64,000 nt of DNA from Helicobacter muridarum (GTDB lineage: Bacteria > Campylobacterota > Campylobacteria > Campylobacterales > Helicobacteraceae), in assembly GCF_000765805.2 (NCBI RefSeq), contig NZ_JRPD02000008.1:1-64000 (forward strand), in the 5' to 3' direction. Under the pieces are notes generated by a model that saw only the letters and a program-made list of their open reading frames with translations, did no database searches and was not told the DNA's origin. This document shows, one piece after another, positions 62,814 through 64,000 of the stretch. Position numbers and translations under genes: made by a program. The stretch's first letter is position 1. Each line of letters starts with the position of its first letter.

Positions 62814-63438
62814 AACTAAATCCCAAATAGAAGATAATTCGCAATCTTCTTATCTTGATAATGCTAAAGAGGGTGGTATTGAATTTACTCAAAGCATCAA
62901 ACGTTCTGGTCAAAAGCAATTTATTGCGTATTTTTTTGTATCTGCTATTAGTCTGCTTGTAAATTTGATTTCACGATATTTTATTAGTTTTCATATTAAT
63001 TTTCATACTAGTGTTGTGATAGCCTACATTTTAGGTTATATTGTGAATTTTTCTCTAAGTAGCATTTTTGTATTTTCTAGTAACACTGGCAATTTTACAA
63101 CACAAGAATCCAAAAATAGCAATCATTTAAAATCATCTCTTAGATATAAAAGCAGTGCTAAAGTTTTGTCTTTAGGGCTTATGTTTTTGAGATTTAGCCT
63201 TGTTGCATCTATTAGTCTTCTAGTAGCACTAATTGTAAGCGTATCTGCTCTGCATATTTTGCAAGCATATTTGCCTTATTTCATATTTATTTTAGATTCT
63301 AATCCTTATTTTGCTAAGCATGCGCAGCTTTTATCAAATGCCGAACTTATTGAGTTTATAGCCCATATTATTGGTGTTATTTTCAGCTTTATTTGTAATT
63401 TTTTTGGACATAAATATTTTACCTTTTCTAAATATTAG
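62800..63438 (+). CDS. GtrA-like membrane protein
   Basis: A 212-aa protein with four membrane helices. QFIAYFFVSAISLLVNLISRYF and the closing IGVIFSFICNFFGHKYFTFSKY match the GtrA/flippase-like family, which helps move lipid-linked sugars across the inner membrane for glycan modification. A Ser/Asn-rich loop lies about 88-110. It overlaps the end of galE by 14 bases, so switching galE off would likely also reduce its translation. Confidence 0.85.
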   Translation: MQDIKTKSQIEDNSQSSYLDNAKEGGIEFTQSIKRSGQKQFIAYFFVSAISLLVNLISRYFISFHINFHTSVVIAYILGYIVNFSLSSIFVFSSNTGNFTTQESKNSNHLKSSLRYKSSAKVLSLGLMFLRFSLVASISLLVALIVSVSALHILQAYLPYFIFILDSNPYFAKHAQLLSNAELIEFIAHIIGVIFSFICNFFGHKYFTFSKY

Positions 63439-63470
63439 ATATGAATTTTAATTCACAATAAGGATTTAAA

Positions 63471-64000
63471 GTGAAAAAAGTATTAATTATAGGCGCAGGT
63501 CCAGCTGGACTTGCTGCAGGTAGGTTGCTTAGTGAGAATGGATATGAAGTAATTATTTTTGAGGAATCTACTAAAGTTGGCGGTATGAGTAAAAGCTTAA
63601 ATATGTTTGATCAAATCGTTGATATAGGACCGCATAGATTTTTTAGCAAAGATAATAGATTAAATGATTTTTGGCATGAGCATACAAGCGGATCATTTCA
63701 AAAGGTATCTCGCCTAACACGAATCTTTTATAACCATAAATTTTTTTATTACCCATTAAGAGGCTTTGATGCTTTATTTAAACTTGGCATTTTGGAATCT
63801 TTTCTATGTGTGCTTAGTTATGTGCGAGCAAAAATCAAGCCTTTTGATGGTAATAGCTTTGAATCTTGGGTAGCAAATGCCTTTGGTTATAGGCTTTATA
63901 GTATTTTTTTTAAATCATATACAGAGAAGCTTTGGGGCATATCATGTAAAGATTTGGATTCTGACTTTGCTTCACAACGCATTAAGGGTTTAAATTTATA
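63471..64000 (+). CDS. FAD-dependent oxidoreductase, UDP-galactopyranose mutase/protoporphyrinogen oxidase-like (partial)
   Basis: GTG 63471 with AAGGA 6 bases before it. The N-terminal 176 residues begin KKVLIIGAGPAGLAAGRLL (dinucleotide-binding fold), followed by VGGMSKS, IVDIGPHRFFSKD and YTEKLWGISCKDLDSDFASQ. This matches the amine-oxidase-like FAD family that includes UDP-galactopyranose mutase relatives often found in surface-sugar clusters. The gene runs off the window. Its place after galE and the GtrA-like gene supports a role in glycan synthesis; the exact reaction cannot be told from this part. Confidence 0.8.
   Translation, partial: MKKVLIIGAGPAGLAAGRLLSENGYEVIIFEESTKVGGMSKSLNMFDQIVDIGPHRFFSKDNRLNDFWHEHTSGSFQKVSRLTRIFYNHKFFYYPLRGFDALFKLGILESFLCVLSYVRAKIKPFDGNSFESWVANAFGYRLYSIFFKSYTEKLWGISCKDLDSDFASQRIKGLNL

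Overview
This is a gene-dense, AT-rich chromosomal window (roughly two thirds A+T by eye) from a member of the Campylobacterota, most probably an enterohepatic Helicobacter. Evidence for this: PNPase, BamA, AtpB, PyrD, RuvB, LpxD and PriA read like the Helicobacter proteins; FlgL is very long (850 aa), as in Helicobacter; CcoI serves cbb3 oxidase; starts carry AAGGA-type ribosome sites; and there are simple-sequence contingency tracts typical of the genus. I saw no rRNA, tRNA, CRISPR array, insertion sequence or prophage.

Layout. 1-10.8 kb: PNPase that stops after its KH domain (-), copper ATPase CcoI (+), BamA (+), a lipoprotein plus a PgpA-like membrane protein (-), then pyrB and a LolD-type ATPase (+). 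11-20 kb: acetyl-CoA synthetase and a LysE exporter (-), then an 1843-aa alpha-2-macroglobulin lipoprotein (+). 20.3-25.6 kb: a tight four-gene unit gabT-gabD-NCS1 transporter-amino acid permease, apparently for GABA use. 25.8-26.9 kb: a divergent polysaccharide deacetylase gene broken twice. 27-35.5 kb: flgI behind a near-perfect sigma-54 site, a glutathionylspermidine synthase-like protein, fbp, cysE, a Dsb-like protein, hisH, rpe and a Sel1-repeat lipoprotein. 35.7-44 kb: a mainly minus-strand block of ruvB, lpxD, a DUF5718 protein, a DUF721-like protein and a ZorB/ZorA-like motor pair, with a tiny plus-strand lipoprotein. 44-64 kb: pyrD, an M16 peptidase, a phase-variable membrane protein, nhaA, yajC-secD-secF, atpB, flgL (sigma-54), priA, thiF, a DUF417/RclC protein, and a glycan cluster (galE, GtrA-like, UDP-galactopyranose-mutase-like oxidase) running off the end.

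The most notable content is: (1) an orphan ZorA/ZorB-like ion-driven motor with an approximately 1090-residue coiled-coil tail and none of the known Zorya effectors beside it; (2) two contingency loci, a (AT)14 tract inside the 5' coding part of a multi-spanning membrane protein and a G12 tract inside galE. Both are out of frame in this sequence, and each would be restored by a change of one repeat unit. Together they suggest switchable surface glycans.
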